Below are positions 44,115 to 53,214 of a stretch of 64,000 bases of DNA, one piece after another. The notes beneath the pieces are model-generated. The model was given only the letters and a program-made list of their open reading frames with translations. It made no database searches and was not told where the DNA came from. The stretch spans positions 434,001 to 498,000 of the forward strand of contig JACJYH010000001.1 of NCBI GenBank assembly GCA_020636195.1, given 5' to 3'. Position numbers and translations under genes: made by a program. Source of the stretch: Lewinellaceae bacterium (lineage in GTDB: Bacteria; Bacteroidota; Bacteroidia; Chitinophagales; Saprospiraceae). Position 1 is the stretch's first letter; every line of letters starts with the position of its first letter.

Positions 44115-46160
44115 ATGAAATTACAAAGTTATAGTTGTGGTAATTGGCAATCGGGAATTGGTGACGGCCAGTTACTTTACGATGCATGCACAGGTGAAAT
44201 TATTGGTTCTGCCTCCACTGAAGGCTTGAATTTCGGTGAAATGCTTTCCTATGGTAGAAAAGTTGGTAATAAAAACCTGAGAAAGATGACGTTCACTGAA
44301 CGTGGTCTTGCTTTGAAAGCCTTAGCCTTGTATTTGAAGGAAAGAAGAGATAAGTATTACCAAATCAGTTATAAAACAGGAGCAACGAAGACGGATTCTT
44401 GGATAGATATCGATGGAGGCATCGGTAACCTTTTTGCAAATGCGAGTTTGAGACGAAAATTGCCCAATGCTTCTTTTTACACAGAAGGAGAGTCAATAGG
44501 ATTGAGTAAAGGCGGTACTTTTATTGGTCATCATATTATGGTACCAAAAGAAGGTGTTGCCGTGCATATAAATGCATTCAATTTCCCTGTTTGGGGAATG
44601 TTGGAAAAATGTGCAGTGAATTGGTTGGCGGGGATGCCCGCAATAGTAAAACCGGCAACTGTCACTTCTTATCTTACAGAAGCAGTAGCGAGAGATATCA
44701 TTGAGTCCGGAATTTTGCCGGAAGGCGCATTGCAACTGATCTGTGGCAGCGCCAACGAGCTTCTCGATCATGTGAACTATCAAGATGTGGTAACATTTAC
44801 CGGATCAGCAAGCACAGGACTTTTCCTGAAGTCAAATAAAAATTTGATGCAGGAATCTGTTCCATTTAATATTGAAGCGGACTCACTCAATGCCATCATT
44901 TTAGCAGAAGATGCAGCGCCGGGAACACCTGAATTTGATGTTTTTATAAAGGAGATAAGGAAAGAAATGACCATAAAAGCAGGCCAAAAATGTACTGCTG
45001 TTAGAAGGATTATGGTGCCCGAACAGTTCATTGATGATGTCCAGACAGCCATTTCTACCTCATTAAAAGGTATTCCTATTGGAGATCCAAGGGTAGAAGG
45101 CGTAAGAATGGGTGCACTTGCTGGGAAATCTCAAGTTCAAGAAGTCAAACAAAAAGTAGAACGCTTGCTGACTTCGGCAAATATGGTTTATGGTGATTTA
45201 GAACATTTTGATATAGCTTTGGGAGATAAAGAAAATGGTGCTTATTTGTCACCTATGCTTTTGAGGCATGATGCACCATTTGCAGACAATATCATACACG
45301 AGACAGAAGCTTTTGGTCCTGTGTCAGTGCTCATGCCATATCGCTCATTGGAAGATGCCATTTCACTATCAAGACTAGGCAAAGGATCTTTGGTGAGTAC
45401 GATTGTGACCTATGATGATGATCTGGCAAGAGATTATGTTCTTTCAGCTGCAACACACCATGGTAGGATTTTGGTATTAAATCGTGAGTCAGCGGAGGAA
45501 AGCACAGGCCATGGCTCACCGATGCCTTTATTGGTACATGGTGGCCCGGGACGCGCAGGTGGAGGTGAAGAGATGGGAGGTTTGAGAGGTGTGAAACATT
45601 ATATGCAAAGATGCGCCATTCAAGGTACGCCTACCAGTATTTCTGCCATAACCCAGCAATATCAACCCGGTGGAAAGTTTATAATAGATGTAGTCCATCC
45701 TTTCAAAAAACATTTTGAAGAATTAGAGATAGGAGAGACATTGGTTACGCACAAACGTACCATCACTGAAACTGATATTGTCAATTTTGCCAATGTGTCT
45801 TGGGATCATTTTTATGCGCATACTGATGCAACATCACTCGATGGAACGATCTTTACGAAGAGAGTGGCACATGGATATTTTGTATTGTCAGCGGCTGCAG
45901 GTTTATTTGTTGATGCTGCTAAAGGCCCTGTTTTACTGAATTACGGTTTAGAAGAATGTAGGTTTACCAAACCTGTCTATGCGGGTATGACGATAGGTGT
46001 TAAACTTACAGTAAAAGAAAAAATACTCCAAGAAAAAAGAGAAGAGGAAGACTATACAAAGGGAATTGTAAAATGGTACGTGGAAGTCTATGACGAAACG
46101 GATGAAACTGTAGCAATCGCTACAATTTTGACCATGGTGCGGTGTAAAAACAATGATTGA
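44115..46160 (+). CDS. paaZ: Bifunctional oxepin-CoA hydrolase / aldehyde dehydrogenase PaaZ
   Basis: The 681-residue fusion has an N-terminal aldehyde dehydrogenase (about 1-520) with the glutamate in NIEADSLNA and the nucleophile in KAGQKCTAVRRIMVP, and a C-terminal MaoC-like hot-dog hydratase (about 535-680) with the catalytic Asp/His pair in WDHFYAHTD (five residues apart, as in E. coli PaaZ) and VAHGYF. PaaZ opens oxepin-CoA and oxidises the resulting semialdehyde in phenylacetate degradation. No other paa gene is nearby. The stop overlaps the ATG of the SNF2 helicase gene (TGATG). Length and motif order fit PaaZ throughout. Confidence 0.93.
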   Translation: MKLQSYSCGNWQSGIGDGQLLYDACTGEIIGSASTEGLNFGEMLSYGRKVGNKNLRKMTFTERGLALKALALYLKERRDKYYQISYKTGATKTDSWIDIDGGIGNLFANASLRRKLPNASFYTEGESIGLSKGGTFIGHHIMVPKEGVAVHINAFNFPVWGMLEKCAVNWLAGMPAIVKPATVTSYLTEAVARDIIESGILPEGALQLICGSANELLDHVNYQDVVTFTGSASTGLFLKSNKNLMQESVPFNIEADSLNAIILAEDAAPGTPEFDVFIKEIRKEMTIKAGQKCTAVRRIMVPEQFIDDVQTAISTSLKGIPIGDPRVEGVRMGALAGKSQVQEVKQKVERLLTSANMVYGDLEHFDIALGDKENGAYLSPMLLRHDAPFADNIIHETEAFGPVSVLMPYRSLEDAISLSRLGKGSLVSTIVTYDDDLARDYVLSAATHHGRILVLNRESAEESTGHGSPMPLLVHGGPGRAGGGEEMGGLRGVKHYMQRCAIQGTPTSISAITQQYQPGGKFIIDVVHPFKKHFEELEIGETLVTHKRTITETDIVNFANVSWDHFYAHTDATSLDGTIFTKRVAHGYFVLSAAAGLFVDAAKGPVLLNYGLEECRFTKPVYAGMTIGVKLTVKEKILQEKREEEDYTKGIVKWYVEVYDETDETVAIATILTMVRCKNND

Positions 46161-49100
46161 TGACATTGTATCAGGGCCTTGATAAGACTAAGATTGGGAC
46201 CTTGTATGATTCGCTGAAAGATCAGGAGTTTACATCGGAGGCAAAGGTTTTATTGGAAGTCATTGGTGGAACCGTAGCGCTTAGGAAAAGGGTGAACAAT
46301 TACTGGACTTTTGTAACACCCAACTTCCAAAATGGCCAGGAATCAGTGATCATAAAAGAATATAAAGGTGTTTATAGCGCAATATGTAGCTGTCAAGAAT
46401 TCCAAAAAAATGCAGCCTGCAGCCATATCTATGCCGTGGTGATATCTGTTTGTAATAGTTTGAATGCAGAATCATCCATAAACGCTAATATTGAAAATAA
46501 GCATCTTCAACACTGGAAAACATGGCCACCGTTTGTACTTCCTAATGTAAAAGACTTCTCAAGATTTGTATTCAAAGAAGTAAAAAACACTATCAATCAT
46601 TATGATTTTGCGAAAACAAAGTATGAAGTTAAAACTCTAGATAATGGATATCAATGCGCATTTAGGTTCGAATCACTACTCTACATCGTATCTTTGAAGG
46701 TGAATGAAATGAATGGATTGGAAATATATTGTTCCTGTAGAGAAATTTCAACTCACCATTTATGTCTGCATGCCAAGATGGCTACTTTCCATATCTATAA
46801 TTACAGTTTCCAATATCCATTTAAAAAATTCTATAATTATGATCTTGAAAAAAATAGGTTATTAGAAAAATACGGTCTTTCGATACAAGATGAAGAAGCG
46901 CAACAATTTCAGTTTAAAGTCCAAGATACCGGAAATATTGAAATTAGCAAAACACCTATCTCATTCCAATTTTTGGAGCGCCTATCCACATTGACAGAGT
47001 TGTTGAAAATGGATGATTCCAAGTACTTAGATATCTTACCATATACTTCCAAGCAAGAAGAGAAAATTGGAATATTTCTTCAGATATCTAAAAATGAAGT
47101 ATCGACAGACACAATTCGCTTGGGTTTATTGAGGCAAGACAAAAGAAAATCCGGAACCATCAAGTACCAAGAAATTTCTATTCATGAGGAGAAAAACTTA
47201 GCAGAAATGTCTAAGTTACCAAGAGATGTTTTTGATGGAATTTTACATTATAAAGTTTTTCAGGGATCTCCAACATTTGAACATGACGAAACTGTTCACA
47301 TACGCCAATTCTTCAAGCAATTGCGCTCAGATTGGGAAACATTTTCTAATTATGGTCTAACCTATCTGGTGAATTCAGATACAACGCGAATACAAGAATC
47401 TCATGTAGAACAAGTAAAACTATCTTTGGAAAAACCCGCAGTTCAATTCAGGCTATTGGAAGAAGGCTCATTTTATATTTTGGAAACGTTTTACATTCTA
47501 GATGGTGAAGATCTAAATAGAACGGAAATAGATGTTTTTTTTGGTCAATTAGCACAAAAAGACAATACTTTATATTTGGTGGATGATGAAGATTTGGCCA
47601 ACTTTTTACTCGAATTAAAGGCTTCAAAGATATATATCCCTAAGTTCAAGAAAGAAGAAGTGTTGTCACAGTTTTTACTGCCGTTGAGAGAAAAATTTAA
47701 TCTTTCATTTCCGGAATCAATGCAGTTGATAGAGCAAAAGTTAGAACCACAATTGGTTATTTACTTTAGGGAAAACAGTGATAACTATTTGGTGATAGAA
47801 ACCAGAGCACAATATGGTCAGCATGATTTGTCCATTCATAGTTTTAAAGAATTCATCATTTCCACTGAAGGAGATGGTCAAATCTACACAAGGAGAGACA
47901 GATTGAAAGAACTCAGCTTCAATGAATACATACGCAGTCTGAACCCTTTATTTGCTACTCAAGACTTTGAAGATGGGTTTCACTTGGGTTTTGATGAGGT
48001 CATGAAAAATAACTGGTTCATAGAAACCACTAAGACGTTAATAGACAAGGAAATAAAAATAATCGGTATTCAGGAGTTAAAAAAATTTAGGTATAATACC
48101 AATACACCTGAATGGAAGATGAGTATTTCCAGTGGTATGGATTGGTTTGATATCCAAGTTGAAGTTTCATGGGGAGAGAACAAGATACAATTTAAAGACC
48201 TTCGGCACGCTATATTGGCAAAACAGAATTTTGTAATTTTGGATGATGGATCATTCGGAATGATTCCTGAAGAGTGGATAAAAAAGTACTTTACCGTTTT
48301 TAAACTGGGATCCACATCAAAATCAAATGAAATAAAACTCAGCAAGAAGCAATTTAATATCATCGATATATTGTTTGATCAAATTTCAGATCGTGATATT
48401 AGAAAGGAATTGGACGATAAAAAATCACGACTATTGCATCTCAAAGATGTGAATACAGAACCTTTACCTGACAATATTTTGGCAACATTGCGTCCATATC
48501 AAGTGACAGGATATCAATGGCTTCAGGTATTGGATGAGATATCTTGGGGTGCATGTTTAGCTGATGATATGGGTTTGGGTAAGACATTGCAAACAATTTG
48601 TTTTTTGTCTTATTTGAAAAACAAATACAATAATCCGACAAGCCTGATCATTTGTCCAACTACATTGATTTATAACTGGGAAAACGAGTTGCAAAAGTTT
48701 GCGCCTTCGCTGAAATACTTTATTTATTACGGCAGTTCGAGAAGTTTCAGCGATGATCATTTTGATGGACATGATGTCATCATCACTTCATATGGTATTG
48801 CACGTATAGATGTAGAATCTCTCATGAAATTTAACTGGGAATACGTGATTTTGGATGAGAGTCAAGCCATTAAAAATCCTGATGCAATTACAACAAAAGC
48901 CGTCCAATTGATACCAGCCAGAAATAAACTGATTCTGTCCGGAACGCCCTATCAAAACAATACATATGACTTATTTGCGCAATTCAATTTTTTGAATCCG
49001 GGACTTCTAGGAAATCTGGAATTTTTCAAAAACAACTTTGCTATACCTATTGATAGAGATCGAGATCAGGAAAGCCAGCAATTACTGAAAAGCATCTTGA

Positions 49101-49876
49101 AACCTTTTATGCTTAGACGTACAAAAAAGGAAGTCGCTTCTGACCTTCCTGATAAAATTGAATCAGTGATTTGGTGCCAAATGGGTTCGCAACAGCGGGC
49201 TGTTTATGATGAATACAAGGATTTTTACAGACTTTCTTTGCTCAAAAAAATAGAGGACTTAGGTATTCAGAAAACAGGCGTCTATATTTTAGAAGGATTA
49301 TTGAGACTAAGACAAATTTGTGATGATACAAGGCTGTTGAAAAATTCGGAAATCAAGCCTATGGTGGGTGTCAAGATTGAAGAACTGCTAAGAGAAATTC
49401 TAGAAAACTCAGGGGATCACAAGATGTTGGTATTTTCTCAATTCACCGAAATGCTTGAACTCATTAGACAAGAGCTGGACAAAAAACAGATTAATTTTCA
49501 TTACTTGGATGGCGGCACCTCTGCTGCTAAGAGAAAAGACCTTATCCAATCTTTTCAAGAGAATTTTGATGTAAAAGTATTTTTGATATCATTAAAAGCC
49601 GGAGGTGTCGGAATCAATTTAACAGCTGCAGATTATGTCTATATTGTCGATCCGTGGTGGAATCCTGCAGCTGAGCTCCAAGCCATAGACAGAGTGCATA
49701 GAATAGGGCAGAAAAACACCATTTTCGCTTACAAAATGATCTGTAAAGATACTGTGGAAGAAAAGATATTGAAGCTGCAGGAGAAAAAGTTGGATATTGC
49801 TTCTGAATTGATTTCGGATGATGGGTCGTTCTTCAAGAAATTGACAAAAGAAGACGTAGAATTTTTATTTAGTTGA
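46160..49876 (+). CDS. SWIM-domain SNF2-family DNA-dependent ATPase/helicase
   Basis: The 1238-residue protein carries two SWIM-type zinc motifs (CSCQEFQKNAACSH near residue 75-90 and CSCREISTHHLCLH near 190-205), a long middle region without recognised motifs, and a C-terminal SNF2 ATPase. The ATPase motifs are LADDMGLGKTLQTICFL (near 800), the DESQ box in VILDESQAIKN, and the helicase-C segment ISLKAGGVGINLTAADYVYIVDPWWNPAAELQAIDR-VHRIGQ in family terms. Such bacterial SNF2 proteins are thought to translocate on DNA and remodel protein-DNA complexes. I start at ATG 46160, overlapping the paaZ stop as TGATG; a TTG one codon upstream is also in frame. No restriction, methylase or nuclease gene is adjacent. 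Confidence 0.9.
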   Translation: MTLYQGLDKTKIGTLYDSLKDQEFTSEAKVLLEVIGGTVALRKRVNNYWTFVTPNFQNGQESVIIKEYKGVYSAICSCQEFQKNAACSHIYAVVISVCNSLNAESSINANIENKHLQHWKTWPPFVLPNVKDFSRFVFKEVKNTINHYDFAKTKYEVKTLDNGYQCAFRFESLLYIVSLKVNEMNGLEIYCSCREISTHHLCLHAKMATFHIYNYSFQYPFKKFYNYDLEKNRLLEKYGLSIQDEEAQQFQFKVQDTGNIEISKTPISFQFLERLSTLTELLKMDDSKYLDILPYTSKQEEKIGIFLQISKNEVSTDTIRLGLLRQDKRKSGTIKYQEISIHEEKNLAEMSKLPRDVFDGILHYKVFQGSPTFEHDETVHIRQFFKQLRSDWETFSNYGLTYLVNSDTTRIQESHVEQVKLSLEKPAVQFRLLEEGSFYILETFYILDGEDLNRTEIDVFFGQLAQKDNTLYLVDDEDLANFLLELKASKIYIPKFKKEEVLSQFLLPLREKFNLSFPESMQLIEQKLEPQLVIYFRENSDNYLVIETRAQYGQHDLSIHSFKEFIISTEGDGQIYTRRDRLKELSFNEYIRSLNPLFATQDFEDGFHLGFDEVMKNNWFIETTKTLIDKEIKIIGIQELKKFRYNTNTPEWKMSISSGMDWFDIQVEVSWGENKIQFKDLRHAILAKQNFVILDDGSFGMIPEEWIKKYFTVFKLGSTSKSNEIKLSKKQFNIIDILFDQISDRDIRKELDDKKSRLLHLKDVNTEPLPDNILATLRPYQVTGYQWLQVLDEISWGACLADDMGLGKTLQTICFLSYLKNKYNNPTSLIICPTTLIYNWENELQKFAPSLKYFIYYGSSRSFSDDHFDGHDVIITSYGIARIDVESLMKFNWEYVILDESQAIKNPDAITTKAVQLIPARNKLILSGTPYQNNTYDLFAQFNFLNPGLLGNLEFFKNNFAIPIDRDRDQESQQLLKSILKPFMLRRTKKEVASDLPDKIESVIWCQMGSQQRAVYDEYKDFYRLSLLKKIEDLGIQKTGVYILEGLLRLRQICDDTRLLKNSEIKPMVGVKIEELLREILENSGDHKMLVFSQFTEMLELIRQELDKKQINFHYLDGGTSAAKRKDLIQSFQENFDVKVFLISLKAGGVGINLTAADYVYIVDPWWNPAAELQAIDRVHRIGQKNTIFAYKMICKDTVEEKILKLQEKKLDIASELISDDGSFFKKLTKEDVEFLFS

Positions 49877-49953
49877 TGTTTTGAATCAAATTACTAAAAA
49901 TAATATACATGACAGGTGATAATCTTTTATACCTCCTTTGTGTTTAATAGTAG

Positions 49954-49961
49954 TATCTTTG
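49954..49961 (+). promoter_or_regulatory. Candidate -7 element for tatA
   Basis: TATCTTTG matches TAnnTTTG, 36 nt before the tatA ATG. A TTTG at 49937-49940 is closer than usual for a -33 box (13 nt). Confidence 0.5.
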
Positions 49962-49997
49962 TGTTTTAAAAATTTTTTAAATCAAAAATAAAACCAT

Positions 49998-50186
49998 ATG
50001 CTTGGATTAGGTGGTCAAGAGATTCTTTTATTAGGATTCATTGTCTTAGTGTTTTTCGGAGGTAAAAAAATACCTGAATTGATGAGAGGCTTGGGAAGCG
50101 GTATCAGAGAATTCAATAATGCAAAAAACAGCATTGAAACCGAAGTAAAGGAAAATATCAAAGAAATAGAATCAAAAAACAAATAA
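49998..50186 (+). CDS. tatA: Sec-independent protein translocase subunit TatA/TatE
   Basis: The 62-residue protein has the TatA plan: a short periplasmic N-terminus, one helix (EILLLGFIVLVFFGG), the FGGKKIPEL hinge with conserved Phe-Gly, an amphipathic helix (MRGLGSGIREFNNAK), and a charged tail. With TatC it forms the pore for folded-protein export. No tatC gene is adjacent. The gene is short and preceded by its own promoter element. Confidence 0.93.
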   Translation: MLGLGGQEILLLGFIVLVFFGGKKIPELMRGLGSGIREFNNAKNSIETEVKENIKEIESKNK

Positions 50187-50205
50187 CCCAGTATAATGGG
50201 TCTTT
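50186..50205 (+). terminator. Weak hairpin after tatA
   Basis: A 5-bp stem ACCCA/TGGGT (50186-50201) with a 6-nt loop is followed by CTTTT. It starts at the tatA stop codon. The stem is short, so termination is uncertain. Confidence 0.35.
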
Positions 50206-50294
50206 TGAAATGGATAGTCAGCTAAGATTATCTTTTCAGTAATTGTGATACGCATATCTCTATTGAATAATAGTTTACTTTCTCAAACCTTCGC

Positions 50295-53090
50295 ATGAAA
50301 AACGTCATCGCTGGCGAAGAAATAAGTTTTAAAAATACCATCCATATCAAGGGAGCTCGCTCTAACAATCTCAAAAACATAGAGCTTTTCATCCCTAAAT
50401 ATAAACTGACGGTTGTCACAGGCGTTTCAGGTTCTGGAAAGTCATCGCTCATCATAGATACTTTATATGCAGAGGGGCAAAGAAGATATGTAGAAAGCCT
50501 TTCGTCATATGCTAGACAATTTTTGGATAGAAGAAAAAAACCCGAAGTGGACTATATCAAGGGGATTTGCCCGGCTATAGCCATAGAGCAAAAAGTGAGC
50601 ACTTCAAATGCCAGATCAACGGTTGGTTCTATGACAGAGATCTATGACTATCTGAGATTACTGTATGCCAGAATAGGAAAAACCATCTCGCCGATTTCAG
50701 GAAATGAAGTCAAGAAGCATCAAGTCAGTGATGTGATGCGGACCATCATGAACCTTCCCCTTGACACCAAAGTTTATATTCTTATACCGATCAACCACAC
50801 GGAAGAAAGGCCATTGACAAAAGAGCTGGATTTGTTATCCGAGAAAGGATTTTCAAGAGTTTATTATGATGGCGAAATCATACAAATAGAGGATTTCAAA
50901 GTCGAATTTGAAAAAGATGCAGCATCATTTGATCAGAATAGAATATTTGTACTGATCGATCGATTTGTTGTCAGCCAAGACGAAGACAATAAAAATAGGA
51001 TTTCAGACTCTGTTTCTTCAGCTTTCAATGAATCCCATGGAGAATGTGTAGTATTACCCTTGGATGGGGAGTTGCTTTATTTTAACAACAGATTTGAACT
51101 TGATGGAATGGTGTTTTTGGAGCCAAGTCATCAGATGTTTAATTTCAATAATCCATACGGAGCTTGTCCAAAATGTGAAGGATATGGGAGGATGATCGGA
51201 ATTGATCCGGATAGAGTGATTCCGGATGACAGCCTTTCGGTATATCAGGAGGCGATTGCATGTTGGAGAGGTGAGAGGGGAAAACTCTATTGGGATCAGC
51301 TTATCCAATCAGCAGATAAATTTGATTTTCCGATTCACAAGCCGGTTAAGGATTTGACGCAGTCCCAATACAATCTATTGTGGACTGGGAATCAGTACTT
51401 TTTGGGTATTGATGCCTATTTCCAATCCCTTGAAGAGGAGGCCTATAAAATTCAAAACAGAGTGATGTTATCTAGATATAGAGGCAAAACGGTTTGTAAT
51501 TTGTGTCATGGCGGAAGATTGAGAAAGGAAGCAGAATATGTGAAAGTGGGAGCAAAATCCATCACCGATTTGATACACATCTCTATAGATCAGCTCAAGG
51601 AACATTTTGATGGACTACAACTAAGCGATCATGATTTTTCTATTGCCAAAAGAATTTTAGTTGAGATTTCATCGCGCATTGAGACTCTGGTAGATGTAGG
51701 TTTAGGATATCTCACCATTGATCGACTTGCTAGTACTTTAAGTGGTGGTGAGACCCAAAGGATCAATCTGACACGTACGCTAGGTAGTAATTTATCTAAT
51801 TCAATGTATATATTGGATGAGCCAAGTGTTGGACTGCATCCTAGAGATACGGAAAACTTGGTTCGTGTTCTGAAGAAATTGAGAGATTTAAAAAATACGG
51901 TCATCGTTATAGAGCATGAAGAGGCTGTAATCAGAAATGCAGATTTTCTTGTGGATATTGGCCCTTTAGCTGGAATACATGGCGGAGATTTAGTTTTTGC
52001 TGGTAACTATTCATTTTTCATGAAAGAAAGTGTCGATAGTCTTACAGCTGATTACCTAAAAGGGATAAAAAGCATACCAATCTCTGCTCAAAAAAGGAAA
52101 ACTTTACAGAAAATAAAGGTAGAAGGTGCGCGCCAATACAACTTGAAAAATATTGATGTCACCATTCCTTTGCAAACCTTGAGCGTCGTCACAGGAGTTT
52201 CAGGCTCTGGTAAAACTACATTAGTAAAGCATATTTTATATCCGGCACTGAAACAATTCACAAACGATCCTATAGCCGCATCTGCTGGAAAGTTTGAAAA
52301 GTTATCAGGTGACCTGAAGTCAATAGCTTCAGTGGAAATGATCAATCAAAGTCCCATAGGAAAATCATCCAGGTCCAATCCTGTAACCTATGTAAAAGCA
52401 TACGACGATATCAGAAAACTATTTGCTGATCAGCAGCTATCCAAGATCAGAGGATATGAAGCTAGGCATTTTTCATTCAATATCGATGGTGGAAGGTGTG
52501 ACACATGCAAAGGGGAAGGTGAACTTGTGGTTGAAATGCAATTTTTGGCAGATGTCAATTTAGTCTGCGAAGAATGTAATGGTAAGCGATTCAAAAAAGA
52601 TGTCCTTGAGGTTACTTACCAAGACAAAAATATTTTTGATGTGCTTGATATGACCATTGAAGAATCGCTTCAGTTTTTTAAAAATAAAAAAAGCATCATC
52701 GCAAAACTACAACCACTTTTTGATGTCGGTTTAGGCTATGTGAAATTGGGACAATCCTCTAGTACCTTATCCGGAGGAGAAGCACAAAGAGTGAAATTGG
52801 CAAGTTTTCTCACAAAGGACAGTTCGTCGGGACATGTATTTTTTATTTTTGATGAACCCACAACGGGTCTTCATTTTCATGACATCAATAAGCTTTTAGT
52901 GGCATTTCATGCTTTGGTTGAGAATGGCCACACAGTTTTAGTGGTAGAACACAATATAGATGTCATAAAAGCGGCAGACTGGATGATAGACTTGGGGCCA
53001 AATGGAGGTGCAGGTGGAGGGCATTTGCTTTTCGAAGGAAAACCGGAAGACGCTGTCAATTCAGATTCTGTAACTGCAAAGTATTTTTAG
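50295..53090 (+). CDS. uvrA: Excinuclease ABC subunit UvrA
   Basis: The 931-residue protein has duplicated ABC ATPase modules and zinc fingers. The first P-loop is TGVSGSGKSSLIIDTLYAEG (near 36) and the second TGVSGSGKTTLVKHILYPAL (near 640). Zinc-finger cysteine pairs occur in CPKCEGYGRM, CNLCHGG and CDTCKGEGELVVEMQF...CEECNG. ABC signatures STLSGGETQRINL and STLSGGEAQRVKL complete the sites. UvrA recognises bulky DNA lesions and loads UvrB. It starts 108 nt after tatA. Confidence 0.97.
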   Translation: MKNVIAGEEISFKNTIHIKGARSNNLKNIELFIPKYKLTVVTGVSGSGKSSLIIDTLYAEGQRRYVESLSSYARQFLDRRKKPEVDYIKGICPAIAIEQKVSTSNARSTVGSMTEIYDYLRLLYARIGKTISPISGNEVKKHQVSDVMRTIMNLPLDTKVYILIPINHTEERPLTKELDLLSEKGFSRVYYDGEIIQIEDFKVEFEKDAASFDQNRIFVLIDRFVVSQDEDNKNRISDSVSSAFNESHGECVVLPLDGELLYFNNRFELDGMVFLEPSHQMFNFNNPYGACPKCEGYGRMIGIDPDRVIPDDSLSVYQEAIACWRGERGKLYWDQLIQSADKFDFPIHKPVKDLTQSQYNLLWTGNQYFLGIDAYFQSLEEEAYKIQNRVMLSRYRGKTVCNLCHGGRLRKEAEYVKVGAKSITDLIHISIDQLKEHFDGLQLSDHDFSIAKRILVEISSRIETLVDVGLGYLTIDRLASTLSGGETQRINLTRTLGSNLSNSMYILDEPSVGLHPRDTENLVRVLKKLRDLKNTVIVIEHEEAVIRNADFLVDIGPLAGIHGGDLVFAGNYSFFMKESVDSLTADYLKGIKSIPISAQKRKTLQKIKVEGARQYNLKNIDVTIPLQTLSVVTGVSGSGKTTLVKHILYPALKQFTNDPIAASAGKFEKLSGDLKSIASVEMINQSPIGKSSRSNPVTYVKAYDDIRKLFADQQLSKIRGYEARHFSFNIDGGRCDTCKGEGELVVEMQFLADVNLVCEECNGKRFKKDVLEVTYQDKNIFDVLDMTIEESLQFFKNKKSIIAKLQPLFDVGLGYVKLGQSSSTLSGGEAQRVKLASFLTKDSSSGHVFFIFDEPTTGLHFHDINKLLVAFHALVENGHTVLVVEHNIDVIKAADWMIDLGPNGGAGGGHLLFEGKPEDAVNSDSVTAKYF

Positions 53091-53214
53091 TTTTTTGAAC
53101 ATTATGTGTAATGTTATTTTGTATTTTGACTGTATTGAAATACCATATACTTATATTTTTTAAAAAACGTATCAAAAAAAGGCTATCTTTACAGCAGAAG
53201 TACTTATTTGCAAA

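Noticed and set aside
46160..49876. SNF2 helicase as part of a phage-defence system (for example DISARM- or Zorya-like)
   Set aside because: No methylase, nuclease, DUF1998 or membrane effector genes are adjacent; neighbours are paaZ, tatA and uvrA.
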